64,000 bases of DNA from NCBI GenBank assembly GCA_006844765.1, contig SPJV01000097.1, positions 1-64,000 on the forward strand. Direction: 5' to 3'. Positions 55,514 to 63,884 of the stretch are shown here, piece by piece. A program made the translations under genes and the position numbers. The number at the start of each line of letters is the position of its first letter. The first letter of the stretch is position 1. The notes below the pieces were generated by a model. The model did no database searches. It had not been told where the DNA came from and saw only the letters and a program-made list of their open reading frames with translations. This stretch comes from Alphaproteobacteria bacterium. GTDB lineage: Bacteria > Pseudomonadota > Alphaproteobacteria > UBA8366 > Aestuariispiraceae.

Positions 55514-56143
55514 ATGTCTGTAGCTGCCGCCACAGCGCGGGAAACGCTGTCTCGTGATCCTGAAACGGTCGGTTCAGGAGACATCGTCGAATTCCTGCTG
55601 GAACTGTTCGAAGACCTGGGGGAGAAGGGTTACGAAGACAACTCCGCCAAGCTGGGGGAGGCGATTACCCAGAAAGAGCATGCCTTGCAGTCTGCTGTCC
55701 TGGCCGATCAGTTGTCGGATGGTAAGAAGAGCCTGATCGCGGCGGCATTACTGCATGATGTCGGCCATTTCCTGCATGACTACGCGGTTGCCTGTGCGAC
55801 TGATGGGATCGATAGCCAGCACGAGGATGTCGGCGCGGACTATCTCGCCAGGTTCTTCCCGGCTGCGGTGACAGAGCCGGTTCGGCTGCATGTAGCCGCC
55901 AAACGTTATCTCTGCGCGGCGGAACCGGATTATTTCTCTGGTCTCTCTCCCGCCTCGGTCCGCAGTCTGGAACTTCAGGGCGGCCCGATGAGTGACGAAG
56001 AACGCGCAACCTTCGATCAGAACCCGCATGCCGAAGACGCCATTCTGCTGCGCCGCTGTGATGAGGGCGCCAAGGTCCCCGACCTCCGTACTCCGGATGT
56101 CGAAGCTTATCGGGATCTGCTGCAGGGGTTGGTAGTTGCCTGA
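55514..56143 (+). CDS. HD-domain oxygenase-like protein (PhnZ/TmpB-type)
   Basis: A 209-aa HD-superfamily protein. The ligand set E49-x6-H56 (GEAITQKEH), His81-Asp82 (LLHDVGH), His103, His126 and Asp183 corresponds to diiron phosphonate oxygenases PhnZ and TmpB. Those break C-P bonds of 1-hydroxyphosphonates. The tyrosine three residues before the glutamate in PhnZ (YGGE) is a lysine here (Lys46), so the mechanism may differ. It starts one base after the TmpA-like gene ends, with GGGGG ahead as ribosome site. Confidence 0.68.
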   Translation: MSVAAATARETLSRDPETVGSGDIVEFLLELFEDLGEKGYEDNSAKLGEAITQKEHALQSAVLADQLSDGKKSLIAAALLHDVGHFLHDYAVACATDGIDSQHEDVGADYLARFFPAAVTEPVRLHVAAKRYLCAAEPDYFSGLSPASVRSLELQGGPMSDEERATFDQNPHAEDAILLRRCDEGAKVPDLRTPDVEAYRDLLQGLVVA

Positions 56144-56149
56144 TTGGCA

Positions 56150-56530
56150 TCAACTCTTTGGCCAGGCATCATCTTCAAAGCGTTGGATTTCCAGTAGATG
56201 CCCATCGGGATCTCTGAAGAAGCAGTGGTAGATTGCGAAGTCGCTGTGTCGCTGGGGTGGTTTCTCTAGCGTCACGCCGGCGGCTTCCAGTTTACCGGCC
56301 CAGGCGTCGACATCGTCGGTCACCAGGCACAGGATGACCCCGCCTGTCTCCGGTACGCGACCATCACGTGGTTTGCATAATCCGACAAAGCTTGATGGGC
56401 CGGTGCGATAGATCCGGCACCCGGCCTCTTGGACTAAAGTCAACTCCAGTCCCAGTGTCTCGCCATAGAACTGGGCGCCACGATCCAGGTCAGAGGTATA
56501 AAGGAACGTAATCTGCTGATCGAAGGGCAT
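56150..56530 (-). CDS. Glyoxalase/VOC-superfamily protein
   Basis: A 126-aa single VOC domain, two beta-alpha-beta-beta-beta modules. It begins QQITFLYTSDLDRGAQFYGETLGLEL and ends FFRDPDGHLLEIQRF, the usual VOC ending with a glutamate for metal. Members bind metals and act as glyoxalases, dioxygenases or resistance proteins. It converges with the HD gene 6 bases away. Function cannot be assigned. Confidence 0.8.
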   Translation of the reverse strand: MPFDQQITFLYTSDLDRGAQFYGETLGLELTLVQEAGCRIYRTGPSSFVGLCKPRDGRVPETGGVILCLVTDDVDAWAGKLEAAGVTLEKPPQRHSDFAIYHCFFRDPDGHLLEIQRFEDDAWPKS

Positions 56531-56601
56531 CGTGGCTCTGGCTCCCCTTGCCGATTGTCTCGAATCAGAACGAGTCTAGGCGATCCGTCGGTGGAGTTAC
56601 T

Positions 56602-56883
56602 ATGTCTAAATCCCGTGCCGAAATGCGCAAGGAGGTCGAGCAGGAACTCGAACTCGTAATCGCCAAGGCGATCAAACGCGCTGATTGGAGCTACTTCAAT
56701 GAGAACTACAACCGACAGGCGCGCTCCGTCATGAAACGGTTGATTAAGAATGGCTACCAGATCGTGCCGATGGAGCCGACCAAGAAAATGCTTGAGGAGG
56801 GGAAAGATCAGCTCGAAATCGGGCAGCACCGCCCCTCCGATGTGGTGCGCAAGATCTATCAAGCCATGATTGATGCTCTTTAG
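56602..56883 (+). CDS. Small conserved-looking protein of unknown function
   Basis: A 93-aa, charged, mostly helical protein that I do not recognise. The frame is open from 56548, but ATG 56602 has GGTGGAG just ahead of it. It begins with a charged helix (RAEMRKEVEQELELVIAKA) and ends with a second one (RPSDVVRKIYQAMIDAL). It is followed 14 bases later by a methyltransferase gene, so the two are likely cotranscribed, and diverges from the VOC gene across 71 bases. Confidence 0.65.
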   Translation: MSKSRAEMRKEVEQELELVIAKAIKRADWSYFNENYNRQARSVMKRLIKNGYQIVPMEPTKKMLEEGKDQLEIGQHRPSDVVRKIYQAMIDAL

Positions 56884-56897
56884 GATCGGAGGCCGGA

Positions 56898-57557
56898 GTG
56901 GTCGATTGGGACAAACGCTACCGGGAAGCGACAGAGCCGCCCTTTGGAACGCTGCCCAGTGAGTATCTGCGCCAGGTTTTAGCGCGGTCCGATTTTGAGA
57001 TCGGTTCCGCCCTGTGCCTTGCCGATGGCGATGGCCGCAACGGACGCTGGCTGGCAGGACAAGGCCGGGGAGGGGGCCAGGGCCGGGGCCAGGACCGGGG
57101 CCAGGAACGGGGAATAGAGGTGACTGCGGTCGATCTGTCCCAGGTCGCAACGGCTCAGGCACGGATCGCCGATGGGTTGTCTGGAATACAAAGTGATCGG
57201 ATCGCTGCCGATCTTACGCAATGGACACCGGATGAGGGCCGGGAGTGGGATGCGGTCATTTTGATCGCCCTTCATGCCCCTTGGGCGGAGCGAGAAGTAC
57301 TGCTGCATCGGGCGGTTGAATGGATTCGGCCTGGTGGTTTCTTTGTCATCGAAGGCTTTTCAGCGCGAAATCCGCGCGCTTCCGAATGCGGGCCGGCTGA
57401 TGAAGACCGTCTTTGGAATGTCGAAAAGACCTTGGCTTGTTTCCCCGGTTTCGAGGTCGTTGAAGCCTTCGAAGGGCAGACGTGGCTGAACGAAGGCCCT
57501 CGCCATCAGGGAACGGCGCGCATGGTCCGGATACTGGTGAGGAAACCCGCAGAATAA
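56898..57557 (+). CDS. SAM-dependent methyltransferase with Gly/Arg/Gln-rich insert
   Basis: A class I methyltransferase of 219 aa (TehB-like). SAM motif I is ALCLADGDGRNGRWLA, motif II VTAVDLS and motif IV ALHAPW. Between motif I and II is a run of Gly, Arg and Gln (about residues 53-72), coded by GGCCGG/CCAGG-type repeats at 57062-57115, absent from normal family members. GTG start at 56898 with GGAGG ahead. The substrate is unknown. Confidence 0.78.
   Translation: MVDWDKRYREATEPPFGTLPSEYLRQVLARSDFEIGSALCLADGDGRNGRWLAGQGRGGGQGRGQDRGQERGIEVTAVDLSQVATAQARIADGLSGIQSDRIAADLTQWTPDEGREWDAVILIALHAPWAEREVLLHRAVEWIRPGGFFVIEGFSARNPRASECGPADEDRLWNVEKTLACFPGFEVVEAFEGQTWLNEGPRHQGTARMVRILVRKPAE
57062..57115 (+). 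repeat. GGCC(A/G)G-rich coding microsatellite
   Basis: A short tandem-like run of GGCCGGGG / GGCCAGG units inside the methyltransferase gene, giving Gly-Gln-Gly-Arg repeats. Such GC-rich runs can slip during replication. Confidence 0.55.
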
Positions 57558-57576
57558 CGGTGGTTCGTCTCAGACT

Positions 57577-60153
57577 TTATTGGAACTGATCCAGAAGCCG
57601 GTCGATATAGTCCAGCTCTTTCGGGGGACGGTTGCGTTGGCCGGAGCGGCGGCGAAGTTCGTCGCGAACCTCACGCGCCCGCTCCATGGTGCCTTGATCG
57701 GGGATATCGACCTCGCCTTGAGACGGACCACGGTAGTCGGCACTCGGTTCCCGCCCGAATGGGTCGAGACCGGCCTTGCCACCCTGGCTCGGCATCATTT
57801 CACCATTGCCCATTTCTTTTGAGAAACGCTCCATCATCATATCGCGAGCGACCTGTGCTGCCGATTGCAGTTGATCCATAGCGCGAGATTGTGGATCGAC
57901 AGCGCCTGTTGCATCGCCACCCCGCAGGGCCTGTTCGGCATCCCGCATGGCGCGTTCTGCATCGCCGAAGGGGGCGGGAATATCATCCATCATTTCCCCA
58001 AAGCGCCGCATGACGTCGCCCAACTGTTGCCGCAGACCCGCCTGCGCCTCAGCATCCGGCATCGGGACTTGCCCGTCGCTCAGCCCATCCTGTTGATCAC
58101 CGCGTTGCCCCTGCCATTCACCATGGGTACCCCATTGTTCTTGCTGAGAGCGCCGGAAGCTTTGGTCCAGCAGGTCGCGCTGGCGGTTCATCAGCTCGCC
58201 CATATCGTTCAGCATTTCCATGCCTTCCCGGGCTTCAGGGGAAAGCTGCGGGTTGCTGCCCATGCGGAGGTTTTCCATCATCCGCTGAAGTTGGGCCAGC
58301 ATCTCTTGTGCTTCTTCTTTCATGCCGTTGCGCATGAGTTCCCGTATCTGGTCCAGCATCGAATCCAGATCATTCTGCCGCAGCATTTGGGTGTTCTCGC
58401 CCTGCGCGGTTTCAGGCTCTTCACCCTCCGCCATTCGGCGCTGCATATCTTCGCGCATGGCATCCAAATAGTCGTTCATCGCGTTCTGTAGCTCTTGCAT
58501 CAACCGCTCGAGCTCCGCCATCCCGGCATCACGGGCCATCGCTTCAGCGAGTGCTTCTTCGGCCGCGCGTAATCGCGCCAACGCGAGAGAAAGGCCGCCA
58601 TCATCAAGCCGAAGCGCTGTTTTCCAGAGCATGTCGACAACAAAATCGATTTGTTCTTTCTTCGGACGCAGCCCGGTCTTGTCGCGCGCCAATCGCCGGA
58701 TCGACATATCGAGCGCCATAAACACGACCAGATCGCTGCCATAGGTCTGGTGATCCGTTGCGATTTCTCTCAGATCCTTTGCAACAGTTTCCCAATTGCG
58801 CTCCGGATCCCAGGCGAGTTCCCGGCGCTGAGCGATGATGGCGCGGGCAACCGGGTGTTGGAAAACACGTTCCGGCAACAGGACGCGCATCGGGCGTGTC
58901 TTGGTCACTTGCCCCGCAACATCTGTTGCTACCAATGTCATTTCAACCAACCCACCGGCCCAGGGATGGGCGGTCAGATCTCGAATGCTGCGCCTGGGCG
59001 TGTCATACGCTTCCGGCGGCGGCACCGGCAGAGGGGTTTCGATGAAGTGGTCGATATCCTCAAAGGATGGTTTCGCATCGGCGCGGCGGAATTCCGCAGA
59101 TATGGTGCTCAGCCCAAAATCATCAGATGCTTTGTAGAGGATCGTAAGCGAGAGTTGTGGTGTCGGCCTAGGCTTTTCGCTCGCAATAATCTCCGGCGGT
59201 GCATCGGGAATAGCGACGACCGACCAGTTGCGGTGATCCCGACTGGAGAGGTCCAATTGGATATCCCCACTGCTGTTGATTGGGGCCTCCATACGGTAGG
59301 CACCTTTATCAAGCGGTTCCGGTTCGACAATGGTTCCATCGGGAAGTGTCAGCTTAGGTGGGTCTTCAACCCCGGCGATTTGCACGACGAGGGCGGAGCC
59401 GGCGGGAACCGACACGGCACTTACGGAAGCCGATGCTTCATCGTCGCCCTCATCATTTTCTGCGTCTGCCGATAGTGCAGGGGTAGCGCTGCTGCCGCTG
59501 GCCAGGAAGACGGGCGGTTCACCTGTATAGGCCGGGGGTGTGATCCAAGCATCAATGGCGAGCTGGATCTGGGGGATCGGCGTCGTAAATTGCGGGAACA
59601 GGCTGTCGGCGATCCTGTCCAGCGGGCGTGATCCGGCCGAGACAAAGGCTACGATCAGCATTAAGGCCGATATCATACGCAGCGCGTAGGGATCACGGCG
59701 GGTCAGGCGCGGTGCGGTGCCGCCGGTTGCCATCCCGGTAAGCTGTTTCCAAAGGCGCTGCTTATGGGTCTCCCAGATGCCGTATTGTGCCGGGCTTCCC
59801 CCAGCCATCTGGTCGTCGAGTGTCTCCAGGGGTCGACCGGCCAAGCCATTTATTTTTTCAAGGCGGCGGCGGGCTTCTGCTTCACTTGGCCAGCGATAGG
59901 CGCGGGCGCCGGCACGAAGTTGCCAGATGAGAACCGCCGCAAAGGCAAGGAGCAGGGCTAGATGCAGCCAGGCGCTTAGATGGGGGAGCCAGCCAGTTAG
60001 AAGGGCGGCAACGAACACGAAAAGGAGTGCCGTCGGTTGCCAGAACCGTTCAATGGCTTCCTCAAAACAAAGGATCAACCGGGATCGGAAGACCAGCCCT
60101 TGCAGCTGGCTCAAGGACAGGTTCTTGCCTTCGTTCCGGACGTCGTGCCGCAT
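57577..60153 (-). CDS. TIGR02302/DUF4175 membrane protein
   Basis: An 858-aa protein with two N-terminal transmembrane helices (about 40-85), another at about 150-165, a beta-rich exposed part and a long Gln/Met/Glu-rich coiled-coil region (about 520-760). The TIGR02302 family is found almost only in alphaproteobacteria, with unknown function, often near lysA as here (lysA lies 121 bases upstream on the same strand). Low-complexity acidic tracts (DAENDEGDDEAS) occur near 230. Confidence 0.85.
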   Translation of the reverse strand: MRHDVRNEGKNLSLSQLQGLVFRSRLILCFEEAIERFWQPTALLFVFVAALLTGWLPHLSAWLHLALLLAFAAVLIWQLRAGARAYRWPSEAEARRRLEKINGLAGRPLETLDDQMAGGSPAQYGIWETHKQRLWKQLTGMATGGTAPRLTRRDPYALRMISALMLIVAFVSAGSRPLDRIADSLFPQFTTPIPQIQLAIDAWITPPAYTGEPPVFLASGSSATPALSADAENDEGDDEASASVSAVSVPAGSALVVQIAGVEDPPKLTLPDGTIVEPEPLDKGAYRMEAPINSSGDIQLDLSSRDHRNWSVVAIPDAPPEIIASEKPRPTPQLSLTILYKASDDFGLSTISAEFRRADAKPSFEDIDHFIETPLPVPPPEAYDTPRRSIRDLTAHPWAGGLVEMTLVATDVAGQVTKTRPMRVLLPERVFQHPVARAIIAQRRELAWDPERNWETVAKDLREIATDHQTYGSDLVVFMALDMSIRRLARDKTGLRPKKEQIDFVVDMLWKTALRLDDGGLSLALARLRAAEEALAEAMARDAGMAELERLMQELQNAMNDYLDAMREDMQRRMAEGEEPETAQGENTQMLRQNDLDSMLDQIRELMRNGMKEEAQEMLAQLQRMMENLRMGSNPQLSPEAREGMEMLNDMGELMNRQRDLLDQSFRRSQQEQWGTHGEWQGQRGDQQDGLSDGQVPMPDAEAQAGLRQQLGDVMRRFGEMMDDIPAPFGDAERAMRDAEQALRGGDATGAVDPQSRAMDQLQSAAQVARDMMMERFSKEMGNGEMMPSQGGKAGLDPFGREPSADYRGPSQGEVDIPDQGTMERAREVRDELRRRSGQRNRPPKELDYIDRLLDQFQ

Positions 60154-60274
60154 GGCGCGCTCCTTCGCTCCACCCCCCTGGATTGATCCCTTCTGGACTG
60201 ATTGTCGAACGCAGTCCCTATAACGGTCTCTTTACACGGTCCCTTCAAAAGGGCGCGTCCGTCTAGGTCCTGGT

Positions 60275-61576
60275 TTAGTCGGCGTTTTCCTGATCTGCCG
60301 GCAGCCAGTCCGCAATTCGGTCCATTCCCAACAGCATCTCATAAGTTTGCCGTGGGCGCACGACAGAAAATTGGTCGTCTGATACCAGGACTTCGGGGAT
60401 CAGTGGCCGGGAGTTATAGGTTGATGCCATGACCGCCCCGTAGGCACCCGCGCTGCCAAAGGCGACCAACTCCCCTTCGTTTATCAGCGGCAAGGCGCGT
60501 TCGGTCGCAAAGGTATCGCCGGTTTCGCAGACCGGGCCGACAACATCATGGGCTTGCACGGGCGTCTTCGGATTTGGTTCTTTGACCGGCTTGATCTCAT
60601 GATGGCCTTCATAGAGTGCCGGTCGGATCAAATCATTCATCGCCGCATCCAGAACCAGGAATCGCCGGGCCTCGCCTTGTTTGACGATCAAGGTCTTGGC
60701 GATGAGCATCCCGGCATTGCCGACGATCATCCGTCCCGGCTCGAAAGCTAGCTTGCAACCGATATCGCCCAAAGTGTCGGCGACAACCCGCGCATAGTCA
60801 TCAGGCGCCGGTGGCGGGCTGTTTGACTGAGCTGCGGTATAGGGAATGCCCAGACCGCCGCCGAGATCAAGATGGCGGATATCATGGCCCAGTTCTCGAA
60901 GGCGTCGCACCAACTCCGCCACCCGCACGAAGGTGGCGCGATAGGGCTCAAGCTCGGTCAATTGCGAGCCGATATGGACGGCAACCGACACCGGTTCGAT
61001 CCCCGGCAGTGCAGCGGCACGGGCATAGATTTCCTCGGCCCGATCGATATCGATCCCAAACTTGTTCTCTTTCTTGCCTGTCGAGATCTTGGCATGCGTT
61101 TTCGCATCTACATCGGGGTTCACGCGGATGGCGATCCGCGCGGTCTTCCCCATGGATGAGGCGAGGCGGGATAGGGTTTCAAGCTCCGAATCCGACTCGA
61201 CGTTGATTTGATGCACATTCTCGGACAGGGCGAAGGTCAGTTCAGCTTCAGATTTACCCACACCGGAATAAACGATGCGGGATGCGGGAACGCCTGCGGC
61301 CATGGCGCGGCGCATTTCACCTTCTGAGACGATGTCGGCGCCCGCCCCTTCGGCGGCCAGAGTGGCAATGACCGACAGATTGCTGTTTGCCTTGATGGCG
61401 TAAAAGACTTCGGAATCGAGACCGAGCGCGGTCAGGGCGCCGGCGAAAACTTGATAGTGTCGAACCAGCGTTGCCGTGGAATAGACATAGAATGGCGTGC
61501 CGATTTCGTCTGCGATCTGTTGGATCGGGACATTCTCGGCATGCATTTCGCCGTCGATGTAATCGAAATGATGCAT
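60275..61576 (-). CDS. lysA: Diaminopimelate decarboxylase
   Basis: Last step of lysine synthesis: meso-diaminopimelate to lysine with PLP. The 433-aa chain has VFYAIKANSNLSV (catalytic lysine with PLP), HIGSQLTELEP, HLDLGGGLGIPY and CETGDTFA (substrate-binding cysteine). It follows the small lipoprotein gene and argH on the same strand, an order common in alphaproteobacteria. Confidence 0.96.
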   Translation of the reverse strand: MHHFDYIDGEMHAENVPIQQIADEIGTPFYVYSTATLVRHYQVFAGALTALGLDSEVFYAIKANSNLSVIATLAAEGAGADIVSEGEMRRAMAAGVPASRIVYSGVGKSEAELTFALSENVHQINVESDSELETLSRLASSMGKTARIAIRVNPDVDAKTHAKISTGKKENKFGIDIDRAEEIYARAAALPGIEPVSVAVHIGSQLTELEPYRATFVRVAELVRRLRELGHDIRHLDLGGGLGIPYTAAQSNSPPPAPDDYARVVADTLGDIGCKLAFEPGRMIVGNAGMLIAKTLIVKQGEARRFLVLDAAMNDLIRPALYEGHHEIKPVKEPNPKTPVQAHDVVGPVCETGDTFATERALPLINEGELVAFGSAGAYGAVMASTYNSRPLIPEVLVSDDQFSVVRPRQTYEMLLGMDRIADWLPADQENAD

Positions 61577-61649
61577 GGTTTAATCTCTATCTTGGCCGGT
61601 CAAAAGTCTGGTGCCAAATGTGTGTTGCCGGGGTGTCTTACTAACCGGC

Positions 61650-61796
61650 TTATTCAGTCGGATATTGCTGCGGAAACTTTGAATCTTCGCTTGGAGCCTT
61701 CGGGCTGGATTTCTTGCCGCATGCACCGACCGACAGTGCCATGACAAAAGCCACCGCAAGAAGTGATCCGGATTTCAGTACCGTTTTCAGCATCAT
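61650..61796 (-). CDS. Small lipoprotein between argH and lysA (LptM/YifL-like)
   Basis: A 48-aa protein too short for usual calling. It starts MMLKTVLKSGSL, has a hydrophobic stretch and a lipobox SVGAC (Cys26), then a polar tail CGKKSSPKAPSE. This matches the small LptM/YifL-like lipoprotein often found at this spot next to lysA. GGAAAGGG just ahead supports translation; ATG 61793 is an equally possible start. Confidence 0.7.
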   Translation of the reverse strand: MMLKTVLKSGSLLAVAFVMALSVGACGKKSSPKAPSEDSKFPQQYPTE

Positions 61797-61820
61797 GATC
61801 CCTTTCCGACAGTGTCCAGT

Positions 61821-63206
61821 TTAACCCAGAAAACGCTGGCGCGCACGTGCCGCTGCAGCCCGGACATTTTCCGGTGCTGTGCCGCCAAAGCTGGTCCGGC
61901 TGGCAACAGAGGCTTCGGGCGTCAGAACAGAGAAGATATCGTCTGTGATCCTGGCTTCAACGGTTTGCATTTCCTCAAGTGATAGATCGGCGAGGTCGCA
62001 GCCCTTATCTTCCGCCATTTTGACCAGACGTCCGGTCACATGATGGGCATCCCTGAAGGGCAGGCCCAGGACCCGGACCAACCAATCGGCCAGATCCGTT
62101 GCGGTAGGGAAACCGGCTTCCAAGGCAGCGCGCATCCGCTCCGGCCTTGGTTCCATGTCTGTCACCATGCCGGCCATCGCCGCGACGGAAAGCGCGATTG
62201 CTTCAACTGCATCGAAAAGCGGTTCTTTGTCTTCCTGCATGTCCTTATTGAAGGTCATGGGAAGGCCTTTGACCACCAATGCCATGCCGGTGAAGGCGCC
62301 CAGAATGCGGCCCGGCTTGGCACGGACCAGCTCAGCGGCGTCTGGGTTTTTCTTTTGCGGCATGATGGACGATCCGGTCGTGAAGGCATCGCTCAACTCA
62401 ATGAAGCCGAAGCGGTCTGTCATCCAGATCACGATTTCTTCTGCCAATCGCGACAAGTGCACTGAGCAGATCGTCGCCGTGGCCAGGAACTCCATGATGA
62501 AGTCACGGCTGGCGACACTATCCATCGAGTTCTCGGTCGGGCGATCAAAGCCCAGCAATTCTGCTGTCATGCTCCGGTCGATATCGAAGGATGTCCCGGC
62601 AAGAGCGGCGGCGCCCAAAGTGCATTCATTCAAGCGCTTGCGGCAATCGGCGAGCCGCCCACGGTCGCGCCCTGTCATTTCGGCGTAGGCCAGGAGATGG
62701 TGACCGAACGTCACCGGCTGAGCACTTTGCAGATGCGTGTAGCCCGGCATTAGCACATCCGCATGGGCTTCCGCCTTATCGATCAGGGCGATCTGAAGAG
62801 CCTCCAGCCCTTTGTCGAGGCCATCAATCTCGTCACGCAGCCAAAGCCGCATATCGGTGATGACCTGATCGTTCCGGCTGCGTCCCGTGTGTAGGCGCGC
62901 GCCGGGCTCCCCGATCAGATCCCGCAGCCGCGCTTCCACATTCATATGGATATCTTCAAGCGCGACCTTGAATTCGAAGCGGCCTTCCTCAATTTCTTTT
63001 TCAATGCTGTTCAGGCCATCGTGAATGGCGTCGCGGTCGGCTTCGGATATAATGCCGCGCGCAGCCAGCATCGCGGAATGAGCGCGCGAGCCGGCGATGT
63101 CTTGGCGGAAGAGTTTTTTGTCGAAGCCAATGGAGGCATTTATCTTTTCCATTACTTCAGAAGGTCCGGCGGCGAACCGGCCGCCCCACATTTCGTTTCC
63201 GCTCAT
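61821..63206 (-). CDS. argH: Argininosuccinate lyase
   Basis: Cleaves argininosuccinate to arginine and fumarate. The 461-aa chain has the signature GSSIMPQKKNPD (catalytic serine loop) plus HTGRSRNDQV and TAELLGFDRPTENSMDSVASRD. Length and ends are typical. Upstream and divergent to it is a thioredoxin-like gene; their starts are 54 bases apart, so a shared promoter is likely. Confidence 0.97.
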   Translation of the reverse strand: MSGNEMWGGRFAAGPSEVMEKINASIGFDKKLFRQDIAGSRAHSAMLAARGIISEADRDAIHDGLNSIEKEIEEGRFEFKVALEDIHMNVEARLRDLIGEPGARLHTGRSRNDQVITDMRLWLRDEIDGLDKGLEALQIALIDKAEAHADVLMPGYTHLQSAQPVTFGHHLLAYAEMTGRDRGRLADCRKRLNECTLGAAALAGTSFDIDRSMTAELLGFDRPTENSMDSVASRDFIMEFLATATICSVHLSRLAEEIVIWMTDRFGFIELSDAFTTGSSIMPQKKNPDAAELVRAKPGRILGAFTGMALVVKGLPMTFNKDMQEDKEPLFDAVEAIALSVAAMAGMVTDMEPRPERMRAALEAGFPTATDLADWLVRVLGLPFRDAHHVTGRLVKMAEDKGCDLADLSLEEMQTVEARITDDIFSVLTPEASVASRTSFGGTAPENVRAAAARARQRFLG

Positions 63207-63260
63207 GCCATGTATTCCACTGTCAGCCCAAATGGGTCGTTTAGAAAAAGGATCGACAGG

Positions 63261-63884
63261 ATGATCAAGGCCTTACCTTCCGTCAATCGGCGCCAAATCC
63301 TCAAGATTTCCGGCGGCGCGGCTGCGCTGACGATGCTCCCTGGATTGGCGGCGGCGGAATATCCGCCGACAGATGGAGAGATGCAAGGGTTCATTCTTCT
63401 GAAGGATCGGGCCTTGGCGCCGACAATTCCCTTTTTTGATGCGGATGACAATGTTCGGCATTTCTCCGATTTTGGGAACAAGGTCCTACTGGTGAATTTC
63501 TGGGCCACTTGGTGCGCCCCTTGTGTTCATGAACTCCCAAATCTGGATAACGTGATGGCTATGCTTGGCGGACCGGATTTCGCGGTGCTGACCATCAGTC
63601 AGGATCGCGGTGGGGCGGCGGTCGCAAAGCCATTTCTGGAAGAGCGCATGGGACTTCGAAATCTGGAGACATTCGTGGATAAGCGCCTGAAGTTGGGCAG
63701 GGCTCTTGGGGTGCGTGGGCTTCCGACCACCTATCTGATTGATCGGCGTGGGATGCTTGTCGGTGGCATGACTGGTTCTGCTGCATGGGATTCACCGGAC
63801 GCCCTGAAACTGATCCGTCATGTCATGGCGGAAGGTGCCGGCAGTAGTGATGGATATTCAACGGATGGCACGATCAAAACGTAA
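63261..63884 (+). CDS. TlpA-like thioredoxin-fold protein with Tat-type signal
   Basis: A 207-aa redoxin of the TlpA/ResA type with the redox motif WCAPC in FWATWCAPCVHELP. The N-terminus NRRQILK followed by a hydrophobic stretch (GGAAALTMLPGLAAA) is a twin-arginine signal, suggesting export of a folded protein. ATG 63261 is preferred because the Tat motif then sits at residue 10; an earlier in-frame ATG at 63210 is possible. Divergent from argH. Role: periplasmic thiol/disulfide exchange. Confidence 0.82.
   Translation: MIKALPSVNRRQILKISGGAAALTMLPGLAAAEYPPTDGEMQGFILLKDRALAPTIPFFDADDNVRHFSDFGNKVLLVNFWATWCAPCVHELPNLDNVMAMLGGPDFAVLTISQDRGGAAVAKPFLEERMGLRNLETFVDKRLKLGRALGVRGLPTTYLIDRRGMLVGGMTGSAAWDSPDALKLIRHVMAEGAGSSDGYSTDGTIKT

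Noticed and set aside
58651..59475. 274-codon open frame opposite the TIGR02302 gene
   Set aside because: Shadow frame with no recognisable motif and no operon partner.
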